DNA of 64,000 bases from Spirometra erinaceieuropaei (Eukaryota > Platyhelminthes > Cestoda > Diphyllobothriidea > Diphyllobothriidae): the NCBI GenBank assembly GCA_902702965.1, contig CACRXP010000012.1, forward strand, positions 1,566,540-1,630,539, given 5' to 3'. Every line of letters starts with the position of its first letter. Within the stretch, counting starts at the first letter, position 1. Shown piece by piece: positions 1 through 13,900 of this stretch. A model generated the notes under the pieces. That model did no database searches, was not told the DNA's origin, and saw only the letters and a list, made by a program, of their open reading frames with translations. Both the position numbers and the translations under genes were made by a program.

Positions 1-219
1 ATAACTCTAATTGCACAAATTTTCGAAACTAGTGTCCGGTTGGTCTTCAGACAAACCATGCCTGTCGAACGGTTATGTAAATAGCTGACGTTTATACCAA
101 TAGGCGCCCGCTGTATTCGGTTGCCTGGTCGGCATTGGCTGTCCTCTCTCCATCTGACCTCGAAAATGTACACGGCACGTGAATCGATGTGCTTCTTCAA
201 GCATGCCCGGTCCAAGTAA

Positions 220-720
220 ATATGTTTCCAGAACCTCGCGGAGCTTCTTTGTTGGGCGGACACCAACGAAGTGGGTTTTCTCTCATACACATATGTGTCC
301 CGCGTCCGGTGTCTGCATAGTTATCTGGAATAAATAGTCCCTTATCTTCACGGCTAGTTGCTGCTCATGTGCACGGGTGGGAAGAGATTCCCCGGTTTGG
401 CCACAATAAAATGCAACGCAACTGGCACATGACTTTTTTATAGACGATTTGTTTTCTTTCGAGGTAGCCAACCGCAACAAGCTGGCCGCACAGTGTATTT
501 GCATGCTTGGACGCTGTCTGTGTCTGGTGTTTGTTCAGCGGTCTTCTGACGGGCTTAGCTTCATTCGCACACAAGACGGAGTTCGCAAGCCGGTTGGTTT
601 TGGAATTTGGGCGGTCTTTGCTCTGGAACCACCCTTTTTCCTTAAACGTTTCCGCCGCATGTACTGACGGACAGTTAGTAGAATGCACATTCTGCGAACA
701 TAGTGCAGAAATGTATTTCA
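220..720 (-). pseudogene. Penelope-like element fragment: linker and GIY-YIG endonuclease
   Basis: Minus-strand pieces in two frames. One reads SCASCVAFYCGQTGESLP, then RAHEQQLAVKIRD. It aligns with the GIY-YIG domain of the Penelope copy at 21.2 kb (same C-x2-C, GQTG and LAVR positions). A linker in another frame runs to about 720. The element is broken by a frameshift and lies in the 3' part of gene A. Confidence 0.6.
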
Positions 721-835
721 TTTCCGTTTAATAAATGCCTGCATCAGAACAATGGATTTTAGCTTGGCTTATTCAGCTGTTAACGGAGTTGCACCTGTGC
801 GACATGGTGTGGTTACTCCCAAAATATAATATGGC

Positions 836-1297
836 CTCACATTGTTAACTTTACAAGCTACATTGATAAGTGCAGAGACATGACAATTTGTGAACGGCCA
901 TTTAACGATATTTAAAAGTTGCACAAATAGAAACTTTTTAAAACCGAATTGTGTCCCTCCTTTGAGTATAAAATTAAAAGAAGACGTATTTATCTACCGA
1001 ATGAGCAAAAGAATGAATATTTTTATGCATGTTTTCCTTGAAATATAATTGAACTTTTAAGGGCATCGAAAATTAATGAGAAAGATTCGTGCTACTTAAG
1101 TAGTCTTTTTGCAGAGCGTAGTTTTTGCATGCAGCCGGAAGGGAGTTCATTTGAAAGCAGGCGTCCTGAGTTAACTGAAATAGTATAGAATTATGTTGCA
1201 GGCTGACAAGTTTTACAACCCCAGTTAATTAATATTTTCGAAACGAAAACGCATTTTGGAATTTCGGTTGACATTTCATGAGTTAGCCAACCTACTG
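836..1297. repeat. Foldback MITE family 1, right half only
   Basis: Matches the right half of the copies at 6.36, 17.7 and 35.1 kb, ending TTAGCCAACCTACTG. The left half is missing; the left break lies near 836. Confidence 0.75.
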
Positions 1298-1833
1298 TAC
1301 ATATTTGCACTGGACACATGAAACCCGTCCCCTTTAATCAACACATCTGCCTCCCGGTTCTGTTCGGATGTGCACAGAAGCTTCGAGGTAGGAACCAAAC
1401 ATTATCACAGGATATGAGATTCGGTCTCCTAGATACACCTTCAAAGTTCCACCGGCGACTTTCCACTTTTCCTTTAAGACCGAGGCTGGCATACTCACCG
1501 ACGCATATAAAGGCTATTTCCTCCAGAGAAGAAGTAATTATGCAGGCGACAGATGGCGGGCAGCCGTAAAGGGTGATTATCGGCACATGGGTCAAACTTG
1601 CATAGTTGGCGTACGAACGTACGTCAGCCTGATGACAACTCACCACAAGTACGTTCACTCCCTAATGATCTGACCCGCGTGATGATTCATTTCTGAGCGG
1701 GTTCTTCTTAGCCGCCATCATTTAATCTGCCGCCTGATGTTTTGCATATGTTAGTTTTTCAACTCACGAAGCAATCAAAAAAACACTAAGATTCGCCGAA
1801 TTGCTCCGGGTAAGTGGAATGCCGGGGACTTAC
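1298..1833. other. Gene A 3' intron, nothing recognised
   Basis: The next gene A exon would be expected within a few hundred bases by comparison with gene C, but I see no equivalent of the PPNAIV exon here. Confidence 0.4.
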
Positions 1834-1995
1834 CAAGTCAAAAACAATAGGCGCCAGAATGGTCACCGTGGCGGCATTGGTGATGACTTGTGTAAGAATG
1901 CCGCCGATGAGTGCCACAATGCAGACGTTTGCAAGGGACGGAATTGACCTCATAGCACTTAGGGCTTCGCTGATCACGTTTGACAACCCACTGAC
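1834..1995 (-). CDS. Gene A exon 11 with altered second motif TNA (residues 454-507)
   Basis: A 162-bp phase 0/0 exon encoding VSGLSNVISEALSAM and ILTQVITNAATVTILAPIVF. The second Ser-Asn-x motif reads TNA. Acceptor TTTAAG, donor GTAAGT. Downstream exons were not found and are presumably beyond the left edge. Confidence 0.92.
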
Positions 1996-4900
1996 CTTAA
2001 AAAAGAAACAAGGTATGACAAACTCCCCTTTCAATTTGACAAACAAACTTTACTTTGGGGGAAAATCTCCTCTTGCACAAAAACAAGGAGACGCTTGGAA
2101 TTCGTTGGGGTAATTTTCCATGATGCTAGACTGTAGACTTACGCAGTATCTTATCAGAGCTCTCAAAACTGACCCACGTTCCCACAAACTTAAGCCGCCC
2201 CCTCGATCGTTTTAAGCAACTGACCAATAAGAAAGGTATTTAGATGATGGGGTGCGTTTGCTTCATATTGCTTTACAGACGAAGACACCTAACCAGGCCA
2301 ATTTAGGCCTGACTTTTCTTCTGGTGTGGGACAGGTATTCGCAAGTAGATCAGTTCCTTCTGAGCCTGTTCTCGCGCTCTTGAGGCTGAATCATGTGCAT
2401 TCATGCAGTTTCGATGAACGCAGCTTCGTTTCAGTATAAACACGGTCTGGTCTGCCTGCCATTTTAGTTATCTGCTCAGGACGTTAAGTCGTATCTATAA
2501 TACTGGGTCTGAGTCTTTGCGGTTTCTTCCTAGTCTGTCGGCGCCTACACCAATGAGAACGTAAGGCAACCGTCTTTTTCAGGCAGTGGTCTGCAATTCC
2601 GGTGAATTGGTCACCCGATTGAAGTTGGGACAATTTCAGCACCGTTATTATGTTCATCGTGCTAGTTTTATGCTCGTTCTGGGAATCAGGGATCCAATCT
2701 TGTCGTCTAACTATTAGGACCCTTCGAATGCATCACAGATGAAAGTATTTTCGTGGCACGCACACCTTATCTAACCTCCCGCGCATTCTAAAGAGGCACG
2801 CAACACAAGGTCGATGTGCGCATTCTGATTGGTCAAAAAGATGATACCACAATAGTTCTATACAGGACATTTGACATTCCGACGGTCGGGATTTTCGTTT
2901 GTCTTCCATGGAAGCGTAATTCCTGAAACACAACTACTGGCTTTTATGCATGTCGGAGAGGGGTTGTAACTCCTATCACGAACTCTATCAGTCTTTCGAG
3001 CGTTCACTCATCTACTGGTTGTGAACCTGGGAATATAGCAACCCTTCCGATACTAAAGAAATGATAGTTGAGGATGATTATTAATGACTGAAAAGTTGTA
3101 CTCTCCAACTTTGTCGCTCCCTACATGGTCATATCTAAAACTTGGGTTTCTGTATGTCGGCCTCTAGTGAGCCAATCGAAAAAGGAGTGCTCTCACAATC
3201 CCCGAGGACAAAGATCAAAGCTATATGGGTCCTCTCAGACAAATTCGTCCTTGCATCCACGCCCAGGGTTTCTGCACCCGCGCAAAAACCCAGGAACTAT
3301 TAAAGGACTCGAGCCACGAGGATGACTTTTGAATTTCACAAGCTTTAAGTGTTTTTGAAATGCTCCCAACAGAAGGAGTGAGGGGCTGAACACCAAGATT
3401 TCGGAAACACGTTTCGCTCATCTGTTTGCTAATGAAGTAAACAAAGGGCAGTTTCTTTGGCACGCAGGATTCATCTGGTTCATTTCCTAATGTCGTGTAA
3501 ACAGCGTGACCAGCGTCTATGAAATTCGGTAGAATAACCGAGACACGTGCGTGTTTCTACTGCACTCAGAGTGATAATTATAGATTTGCACGTTTTCATG
3601 AAACCCCGGGCCAAAAATGACAAGTCCGGTTGGAATGATTACACTCTTAGGTCGTCCATTAAGGTCTGGCAGAATTGTGAGGGCTCATATTGTATTACAG
3701 AAAATGCGGATTTTCATCTTGTCTTTTTCTCTTGGCTACTTGCACATATGACAGGGGGAGAATAGTATCGGAACGAAATCTTTGAGGGGTGGCTTGCTGT
3801 GGCTTACCATAATGACCTTCGAAAGGGCATATCCGCCGCCCATTAGGAGAATGACACCCCAGCTGCATCCTTTATTTGCTTGCTCCCAGGAGATAAGGCG
3901 CGAGTCGATCCTCTTGAAGGCCTGGTCTTCTAAAATTTGTGGTCAAATAGACGGATTTTAGCAGTGAAGTGTTGAGCTGTTCATCTCGGGGATTCACTAA
4001 AGCGGTAGGAGAGTTCACTATGTCTACAGGCGTGTTACGGTAACAGGCATTTAGGTAATCATCCCATTAAATCTATGAAAAGTTAGGTGTAGGCGAGAAG
4101 GTTGGCCGATCCTGCGCATTCTCCGCCAAAAAGCTGTCCCGCCGGTTCGAAATCGAAGCTGGAGTGCGGCTGGTTGATGACGAGTAACAAATCCAAAACG
4201 GCTTAGTACGGCAGCCCTATACCTTTCTAGTTACTTTTCAGCACAATTATATATATATATATATATATATATAAATTTGCTCAGGAATGGGCGCACACTG
4301 ATCCATTGGCTTACCGATGCAAACAAGCTTCACATGGGGGATAAGGGCAAAGAACAGGCAAACATCTACCAGGCCGATGTCGGCCAAGCTGTGATAGCAG
4401 AGGGTAGACGATAGAGTTTGGGGTGCAGATTGACACAACAACATTTCGGGTTCGTTTGCCGTCATTCAGCCGATCATAACTCTAGTCACCAGCTGCGACC
4501 GGAAATACAAACATGCGCTCACACACTTGGCACACGCAGCCGGTCCACCACTGGGGTCTACCAGACGGGTCATAAGCACTTCATCAAACCGAAGTTAATT
4601 GGTGCCTCGCCATTTACCATCCTCTGTAGCTGCAGACCGGATATACATATAGTTATGGTAGGGGGCGCTCACCGATCGTTCTTACGGAACTCACTCGTTC
4701 CGTAGTGCCTTATGGGCCCTCTCTCGAGCCCAACCAGCAGCCGCACAGCGGCACATGATATATAGGCAGAATAGCATTACCGACAAAGACAAGGGAGACT
4801 GGAATGGCCATTTCTGACTTATTAGCCGTCGTCAGCCGGCCATACCCAACCCCGAAGTGTGGAACACCCGAGGCTCGAACTCGCGACCTGTTGGTTTAAA

Positions 4901-7900
4901 GGTCCACGCCTCTACCCACCGAGCCACGAGCCCGTTGCCCTGTCGGTTTTCGATCGTTGGACTTTAACTAACAGGTCGCGAGTTCGAGCCTCCGGTGTTC
5001 CACGCATCGGGGTTGGGCATGACTGGCTGACGACGGCTAATAAGCCACAAAAGGCCATTCCAGTCTCCCTTGTCTTTGTCGGTAATAACCTTCTACATAT
5101 TGCTATATATAAAGTGTTGTACCTACAAAGACAACGGAGATCGAAATAGGCGTTATCAGCCGGTTATATGCAGTCACAAATGTAGATCAACTGGGATTCT
5201 GACTCGGGATTTTTGGTCATTGAGTCGAATGTCCTACCACTATATCACGGACTCGGCGTGCTGCCGCTCGTGATCGGGAATTTTAATTATGACAGACTAG
5301 AGCTCCCCAACCAGGTTACGGGGAATGCTGGCTCCTTTGCGCCTATTGGCTTTTGGAGAGTATAAAACACTGACAAGCAGGAGTGTGGTCGGGCAATTGC
5401 ACTGACAGAATTTTTCCTTAAATGATAGCGAGTGAGGCTAACTGACCACATTACTTCCTTAGATTAGGCATAACTAACCTCTCTTGGCGCGAGAAACTCC
5501 AATTAATAATGGCTCAAAGTAAATGTCAACTTTAGTGTCAAGCATTCTTTCGTGTATGAAGTCCACGCATCTGTAAAAATCAATCTCATGTTTAAAATGA
5601 GAATTATTTCACGTCTGCAACCATGCGTTCAATGACTCTAGGTGAACCATCGCATGGATTATGAGCTCTTTTGGAGGAATTCAACTTTTACAAGATTTAT
5701 CTGTGGCAGAACAGCCCTAATGTTTTGGCATTATATTGACAGTTATATCCAATCCAAAAAGGTGGCTTAAAAGTGTTACGAGACAATAGACAAACATCCT
5801 ACCTCTTTCCTCCGCATTTAAGCGCACTCGCAGAGGATTGGTTGCAGGCAGCAGAAATGCCAATATCACGAAGAACACTGTAGCCTGAACGTCGTCGACA
5901 AACCTTGGGAAAAAGTTAAGTTTTCAGGACTGACTAATTTATCACTTACTCTACTACTCTGCCCTTGGCATCCTTAGTAGTCGGCATCAAACGTGACCAG
6001 CCGGGTACTCCAGGTTCGCGGCCAATCCAAAGCAGGATGAGCAGGACAAACATGATAAGACATGATATCTCTCCATATCTAAAAAAATACAGAGGAATGG
6101 CCTTCAATAATTGACCAGACAAGCGGATATGCATTACAGTCGTTAGTATACCAGCAATGCGCATTCTTCAAGCGGTCTTTGTTTCGCTATCACTGGTGTG
6201 CGATCTGAGTCGTCCATACGAAGGTCCGCCGCACGTTGTGGGAGCCAGGTCGTGTGCGACACGATTAGCCGGGTTATTCAACGATGCCAGCCACCAGGCC
6301 GCATTAGCACCGTTTTGATTTCGGGGCAGGGTGGATGAGTGAGGGGAGAGGGAGATACAGTAGGTGGGCTAACTCATGAAATGTCAACAGAAATTCCGAA
6401 ATGCGTTTCAGTTTCGAAAAGATTAATTAAGTAGGGTTGTAAAACTAGTCAGCCTGCAACATAGTTCTATAATACTTCAGTTATCTGAAAATGCCGGCTT
6501 TCGAACGAACTTCCATCCGACTGCATGCAAAAACTACACTCTGTAAAAAATAACTGCTTATGTAGCATGCATCTTTGTCAGTGATTTTTGATTCCCTTAA
6601 ATGTCCAATTATATTTCATGGAAAACACGCATAAAATATCCATTCATTTGCTCATTTGGTAGAAGATTATGTCTTCTTGCAATCTTATACTCGAAGAAAG
6701 GATATAATTCGGTTTTCAAAAACTGTTCCAATTCCGGAATAATTTTAAATCCGCTCTACCGTTATTTTTGGATTCAGGGTTTCCAAACTGCATGCCGTAT
6801 ATTTTCCGCGCACGGAAAACCACACATTTCTCGACGGTAATAAAGGGGAGCCATATAGGATTCATAAAATTTAACAGTGGATTTGATTAATATTGTTACC
6901 TTTACAAGTCACATTGGTAAGTGCAGAGACATGGCGTTTTATGAAGGGCCATGTCAAGATATTTAAAAGTCCTACAATTAGAAATTTTTTTAAAACCAAA
7001 TTATGTCCCTCCTTTGGGTACAAAGTTAGCAGAAGACGTGATTTTCTACCGAATGCGCAAAAGAATGAATATTTTTGCATATTTTCTATGAAATATAATT
7101 GGACATTTAGGGGCATCGAAAATCAATGAGAAATGTTCATGCTAATTGAGTTGTCCTTTTTTTACTGAGTGCAGTTTTTGCATGCAGCCGGAAGGAAGTT
7201 TATGCGAAAGCCGGCATCCTGCGGTAACTGCAGTATCATAGAATTATGTTGCAAGATAATTAGTTTTACAACCCTACTTAATTAATCTTTTCGAAGCGAA
7301 AACACATTTCGGAATTTCGGTTGACATTTCATGAATAAGCCCACCTAGTGCACATGCCGCGAATGTCTGCCTTTCTGTGAATAAGTCCCCAGTGCTGCGT
7401 CCAATCCGCAGGCATGGGCCGAACGTCGTTGCTCGCGGCGGCCAAACTGTCACTCAAGCGCCGAAGTTGGATGACGCATAAATCTGGTTAAAGTTATGTT
7501 TTTTCCGATGGGAAACAAACGAACATGCTGAATAGATGTGCCAGTTAAGGCCTGCCATGTGCGGTCGTGAAGAAAGGACAGCTCACGGTGCTCTACTCCG
7601 ACGAAAACCTCTTCACGGTCGATTCGGTGTCCAACAGCCGAACAGGTCTCTACATAAGCCTCCTGAAGTCAACGAGGAGTAAGTTGTGATTTGGTAGCCC
7701 CACCTGATGGATACAATGCTGTTGGGGTTGGGGTTAAGGGTTAAGGTAAGGATTTATGGTTAGGTGTTATGTTTAGGGGTTATGGTTAGGGTTAGGGGTA
7801 AGGGTTTAGAATTAGGGGTTATACTTTGGAGTTCCGGTCGAGGTTAGGGGTTAGCGCAACTAGTTCTCAACCATCCAAAGTACAAATGCGCATTCCCAAT

Positions 7901-10900
7901 AGCTTTTTTCATAAAACTACTTGACCTCGTCGCCTGGGCGTTCTCCGGCTGCACCTGTAAAAATCCCTATTACCACCGGTCCCGTTATGCAGGTGGTTGG
8001 GGTTTCTTTACTTCAGGCGGGGCTACACAACCAAATCTGACTCAACGAGGTACCTGACAATGTCAGGTAAAAGTTTCAGATTAAGCACTCCGCGTCAGTG
8101 ATGGTCTTTGGCCTGACTGACTCAGACAGCAAAGTCATGCCACCTGTGTTCACCGAGGTCGGGGTCGAAGTGAACACAGACGTGTACCTGGTTGTTCTTC
8201 AGAAGCATGTGAGGTGTCCTAGATATATTCCAACTACACTGCAGACGACACTGTGGTCTCCGAGCAAGATGGCGCGCCTCCACATATGTCACGGAAGACA
8301 CAGAAGTGGATGGAAGACCACATGTCTTATTTCGGGCCCAAGAATATGTAGCCTCCATATTCAACCGCTTAATTTCCATCGGACACAGAATTTAGGCCCA
8401 TGTCGAGGAGAAGGTCTGCGACAAGCCTCGCAACAGTATTGAGGCCTTGAAGGTCTCCACTGCTAGGGGGAGGAACAAAACGTCACCGGAGTACATCAGG
8501 AACACGTGCACCAAGTTCAGACCGAAAATCGAATTAGTCACTGCTAACAGTGATTCTCATATTGCATAGCTCCTTTCTAATGTGAATATTGAGTTTTTTT
8601 TACGTAGAATGCACTCGTTCCGCCAGTCACTAGTTGTTAATCTGGGTCAGGCTGGGGTTTGAATCACTCAACTTACGAAATTAACGGCCGCATACGGTAT
8701 ATATGAAAGCTCCGATAAATGTCTAGGCTTGCAGACTTCGAAAAAAGGTAGAGCTGAAATATTTTAGGGCTATTGATTACGGTTATGCATAGGGACCAAT
8801 TACAGCTGCTGAAAATATACTTCTCAACAACAGACCCAACTTCAGTTTGTAGATAAAGTACATGAACGATCGGTGAGTGTCCCCTACCATTGTATATTCC
8901 CGATCGAAACCGACAGGGCAACAAGCTCGTGGTCCAGTGGTTAGAGGCGTGAACTTCTAACTAACAGGTCGCAAGTTCGAGCCTCGGGTGTTCCACGCTT
9001 CGGGGTTGGGTATGACTGGCTAACGATGGCTAATAAGCCAGAAATGAGCATTCCAGTCTGCCCTGTCTTTGCCGGTAATAACATACTGCCTATTACATGA
9101 ACTCTCTGGCCGATGACAGCCTTTCCTACTTCAAAGGGGATATATCGAAATGAAATATGAAGCACCTTTTGGAGTATCGGATTTGCTTCTCAAGCTCTGT
9201 CGCCACCTGGGATAGCAGCCCAATCGCATAGTGAGAAAACAGAGTTATTTTTGAAGTACCAAACAAAAATGCGCGTCTTACTTGATGGAACCCAAGGCTA
9301 GACTCTCCTCTTCGACTATCTTCTGCACCGCCGAGGTGATAGTCACAGATGCGTCCCTGCTTCCCACCTCCTTCTCCTCCATTTCAGGGTTCGTTGACAC
9401 AGTGCCGTCTCCAGGAAGGAAAGCAGCACGTGCCTCAGTTGCGTCCTTGCGGGGGTGTTTATCTTTCTTAGTGCACTTGAAGAAGGCCCTGCGTTTGCAA
9501 AAAGGGATAAACATAAACGACATGCTAGCAGCAAACAATCTCTCATTTTGGAATTAGTCACCGGGCCAAACCATCCAGGTGGGCAGTCAGCCTGTCGGAG
9601 GGCATGAGGGCTATGAAACAGGTGAAGATTCAGAGTCGAAGGGGGAGGGTTCAGTCCCTTAAAGTCTCGTGGTATTGAGAGTGTAAAATAGGGGGCTGGG
9701 GGATGTCACGCTGCCAAGATAAATAGAGCCCAGGCGTTGAGTGGGGTGCTTAGGGCCAGGGTAGGGCCTCTATGAGGTCTTGACGCGCGTTCCTTTCTGC
9801 ACGCCGGTCTTGACCCTGATCCCCAGTATGGATCAGAATATTCTGCTGCAGAGGTCCGCCGCACCACTCACCCGAACACGTTACCCTCGTCTCCTGCACA
9901 ATCAAATATAGGCGAAATTTCGAACAAGAGAACCAACTGGCGGGCATATATATGGTGCGTGACCGATCTCATGAAATGTTGGCCAAAATTCTGCAATGAA
10001 TTTCCGATATTAGGAAGGATTACTTAAGTGGGGTTGTTATACTGATTATCATGAAGTATAACCCCATAACGTTTCTGACTCGTCAGGATGTCGGCTTTTG
10101 AATGCATGCCTTTTTGACTTCCTGCAGAAAGGCCAGTCGGTAAAAAATGACTACCTAATTAGCATGCATTTTCGTATTGATTGTCGGTAGTCTTATAAAT
10201 GCAAATATATGTTACAGAAGGCATGCAGAAAAATATGCTTTCTCCTGCTCATTTGGTAGGAAATCACATCGTCTTCATATTTTATGCTCGATGAAAGTTT
10301 GTATTTAGGTCTTAAAAGTTTCCAATTATGAGATTTTTAAGACCGTGCAATGTCTATGCATGCAAGACAGCACATGTCCGTTTACAAATGCTTCTCATGA
10401 AGTGTAGAAGACAGTCCGGATCCATTGCAACACTTCATGAAATCCGTGTGGTATCTTCTTAAAGACATAGAGGAATATGTAATTTTCCGTACGCGGAAAG
10501 CATGCACCTTGTAGACTGAAATTGCTAAACGCCGATGTAATGGCAGATCAGGTTGAAAATTACTCGAGAATTAGGAAACTTTTTTTAAAAGCTAAATACG
10601 CACATTATTCGGGGATAAAATATAAAGACAATGTGATTTTCTATCAAATGAGCAAAAGAAAGCATATTTTGCGCATGTTTTCGATAAAATATATTTGAAT
10701 TTATAAGACTACCGAAAATCAATACGAAAATGCATGCTACTTAAGTTGTCATTTTTTACCAACTGTCGTTTCTGTAAGAAGTCAAAAAAGCATGCATTCA
10801 AAAGCCGACATCCTGGGGAGTCAGAAACGTTATGGGGTTATGCTGCATGATAATCAGTATAACAACCCCCCTTAAGAAATCCTTCCTAACATCGGGAAAT

Positions 10901-13900
10901 TATTGCAGAATTTTGGCCAACATTTCATGAGATCAGTCACGCACTGTACACTTTCGATAAATACTTCTCAGGCCAGTACGTTTGTATGGGAATGGAGTGG
11001 AGAAAAACATGTCAGCGATTAGAAAAATTGATTAAAGTTAGCCTCAATACTCAAATGGCATGTGGGAATGAGCGGGGAAGGGGGTAATAAAGGGCAGCTA
11101 AGGTTGCGGAGAGTCATGTGGGGAGTATTTTCGTGACTCTAGAATTATGAGTCGGGAAGAGCTGAAGTCCTTTTTTATCTGTCTGACTCCAGAAGATATG
11201 TTTGCTGAAGCTCTGCCACAGCAACTCGGAATTAACGAAAACAACAATATTAGACTAAATGTTCCCATACGGAAGTTTGAAACCCACTCGAGCTTACCTC
11301 GGACCGAGATAGATGAGGCAAAGCACAATCCACACAGCGAGAAGGCAGAGAAGAGAGATGGGAAAGGCAAAGGCCATCCAAGATCCAAAGTTTAGCGGAG
11401 TGCCTTCGCCAAATCGGCTGCAGTAAGCAAGACAAGTGGGATCGGCTTTCAGACAAAAGCATCTTACTGCAAAAACAAAGTTTAATAAAGTGATTGGTTG
11501 CTGTCGACAGCAAGGTGCCAGCAAGTAGGCCGATAGCAAGCCGTTGGTAGTCGAAGTAGGCGGGTACATTTTAAGCCTATAGTTTTGACCCTGAGGGTAG
11601 GCAGCTAATAGAGCGGATGAACTGAAGGCTTATGCTGCCTTGTATCGGGACTCTGGTCATTTCCTTGGACGGCTCGGCTGTCGCAGGTAACATCATCGAC
11701 AGTGTGGCGCACCAATGACTTCCGCAGCACATACCGCACTCTCTTCCTTTCCTCATACACCTGGTTCCGGTGGCAAAATAGTGTCAAGGCGGCCGGAAGT
11801 GAGCGCGGGAGGGGGGCGCAGTGGCCAAACAACTCGACTACGCGTCCTACACACAGCCCCCTCCTTACTACATGTGCCAGGTCTTCATGAGCACAGTCCA
11901 GATCTCACGCCATCAAGGGCGTCGTGGAGACTGAGTTATGATGGAGTCACCGCAGTCTGACTCTCACTCATGAGAGGGAGCGGGCTATCCCGTTTTTTTG
12001 AAATCTTCAAAACTACAACAGATAAGGCCTGGGGCTAAGCTTAAGCACACCAGACCTGTTATTAGGGAGGGGTACGTTGTTTTGCCAGCGTCAGTTTCCC
12101 TCGTTCTTTTACCCCCTCCCAGTGCTTTAGTTGACGTTCTCAGACTATCAATCAACGGGTGAGGGGTAGTGGCGTAGTGACTGGCAATCCTTGAAGAACA
12201 ACGTCTACAGCGTGCTACCACACGCAAACAACGGTATAGAGAAGGACCCCACTTAACTGTCAGCAGACTGACGGATATAATTGACCTAAATATAGTGATT
12301 GTTTACGCCCTTCAATCTGCTCCAGTTATTATGCCTAGGTCGAAAAACCATCTTTCCCGGCTGCAAAGACCCTGTACCGGAGGTTCAAGACACACCTTGA
12401 TATTTTAATTAACCGTGTCAAAGTAGGTCGTATCCTTACATCATTATTCTCCGTCGGAGGAAAACGTTTACTTTAGATCTAGGTCAGCAGCGCTGAGCTC
12501 ATTAGACGGCTGACGAAAACCATGCCAAGAGCCAAGTTAGCTATCTTTCTTGGACGCCCTAAGGTTTCCTCGCTGTATCATCTCATCGAGTGAGAATCGT
12601 CTCATTAGACGTAGGCTGTCTACTTCAATCGGAGCGTAGTTCGCAGACAACGGCGGTCAAAAGCGAACACCGTTCACCCTTCGCAATGGTAAAGACAACT
12701 TGACAAATGGATGACCTTCAAACGGTCGAGTTCTCGTGCCCCGTATGTAGACACCTCGGATGGCCTGCAAAAACCCTAAGCAATTGCTTCCCTTGACTTC
12801 ACACCCTAACTCAAAGTTCGTTATTTTGTGAAATTTGCTTTTTGCTTATTGTTTGATTACTACTCTCATTTCCGTTGTCGTATAATAGCGTAGGATAAGA
12901 CTTTCGGCATAAATCCAGGCAATTTCTGTGTTTTCTTTCGTTTTGTCAGCTTGCTGCCTAGCGTGCTGCCCCACACATAAAACCTCCCTTACCATAAATC
13001 ACGTATGGTACGATTCACAGACTACTGACAGGTAAGTGGGGTCCTTCTCTATACCGTTGCCCCGCACGCATGTATAGCAGTATTTTCGGTCTCTCACGGA
13101 CTCTTTGCTGACCGATAAATGCGTTTCCTTAACGTGTGTCGAAAGACTTTTGAAATATTAACCCTTTTTGTGTAATTTGATTAGCGAACACGAATTCTCC
13201 ACGAAGTTTGTTCAGAGTGAATTTGAGCCGGCAATTATGTTTGAAACAGGGCTGACCTAGAAACTAGTCCGTAAAATATTGTATTTGTCGCCGTGCCTGT
13301 AATTGTGGCTATTCCCCCGCAGGATGAAGCATAGGCGATGGACAGGCTTATGCAGGTTGAAAATCGGTTAATTGCGTCGAGTCTTGTCCTTTTTGTGGGT
13401 ACTTCCTCCGGTGCAGCCTGGGTTTCACTGTCTCTGAAATAGACAAGGTAAATATAAAGAAAATATGGAGGTAAGGGAATGGAAAGCGGTGCAAAGTTTG
13501 TGAAGGGCACATTCAGTTCAGCCGTTAGCTGCAACAAACAGATCATTCACATTTGGGTCAGATACAGTAGGTGGCTTAGATCATGAAATTTCGTGGTCGA
13601 AATTTGAGCGAGAAGTATGTCATACAAGACGACGGTTTTATTCGTCGTACATAAAAAAGTGTCATTTTATGCTTATTAAGACGGTTCATAGGAAACATAT
13701 ACCGATGTTCTCTATGAACGTATTAGGAAAAGAAGGCGGGAAATTGACCTTCATTAACAAAGTCGGCTATCAAGCCGCTTTTAAGTAGAAAACGTATTAG
13801 AGAACGTTTTTTGTTTGCGAAGAAATATACTGATTACCGACCCTCATCCTGGAAAAGCATGTGCTTCTGCGATGAGGTCTCATTTGTAGACAAGCCAATA

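Noticed and set aside
1490..1600. Possible gene A exon on the minus strand (LTHVPIITLYGCPPSVACII) with GTGAGT after it
   Set aside because: Similarity to the gene C exon 13 peptide is too weak; no PPNAIV motif. The real exon is probably outside the window.
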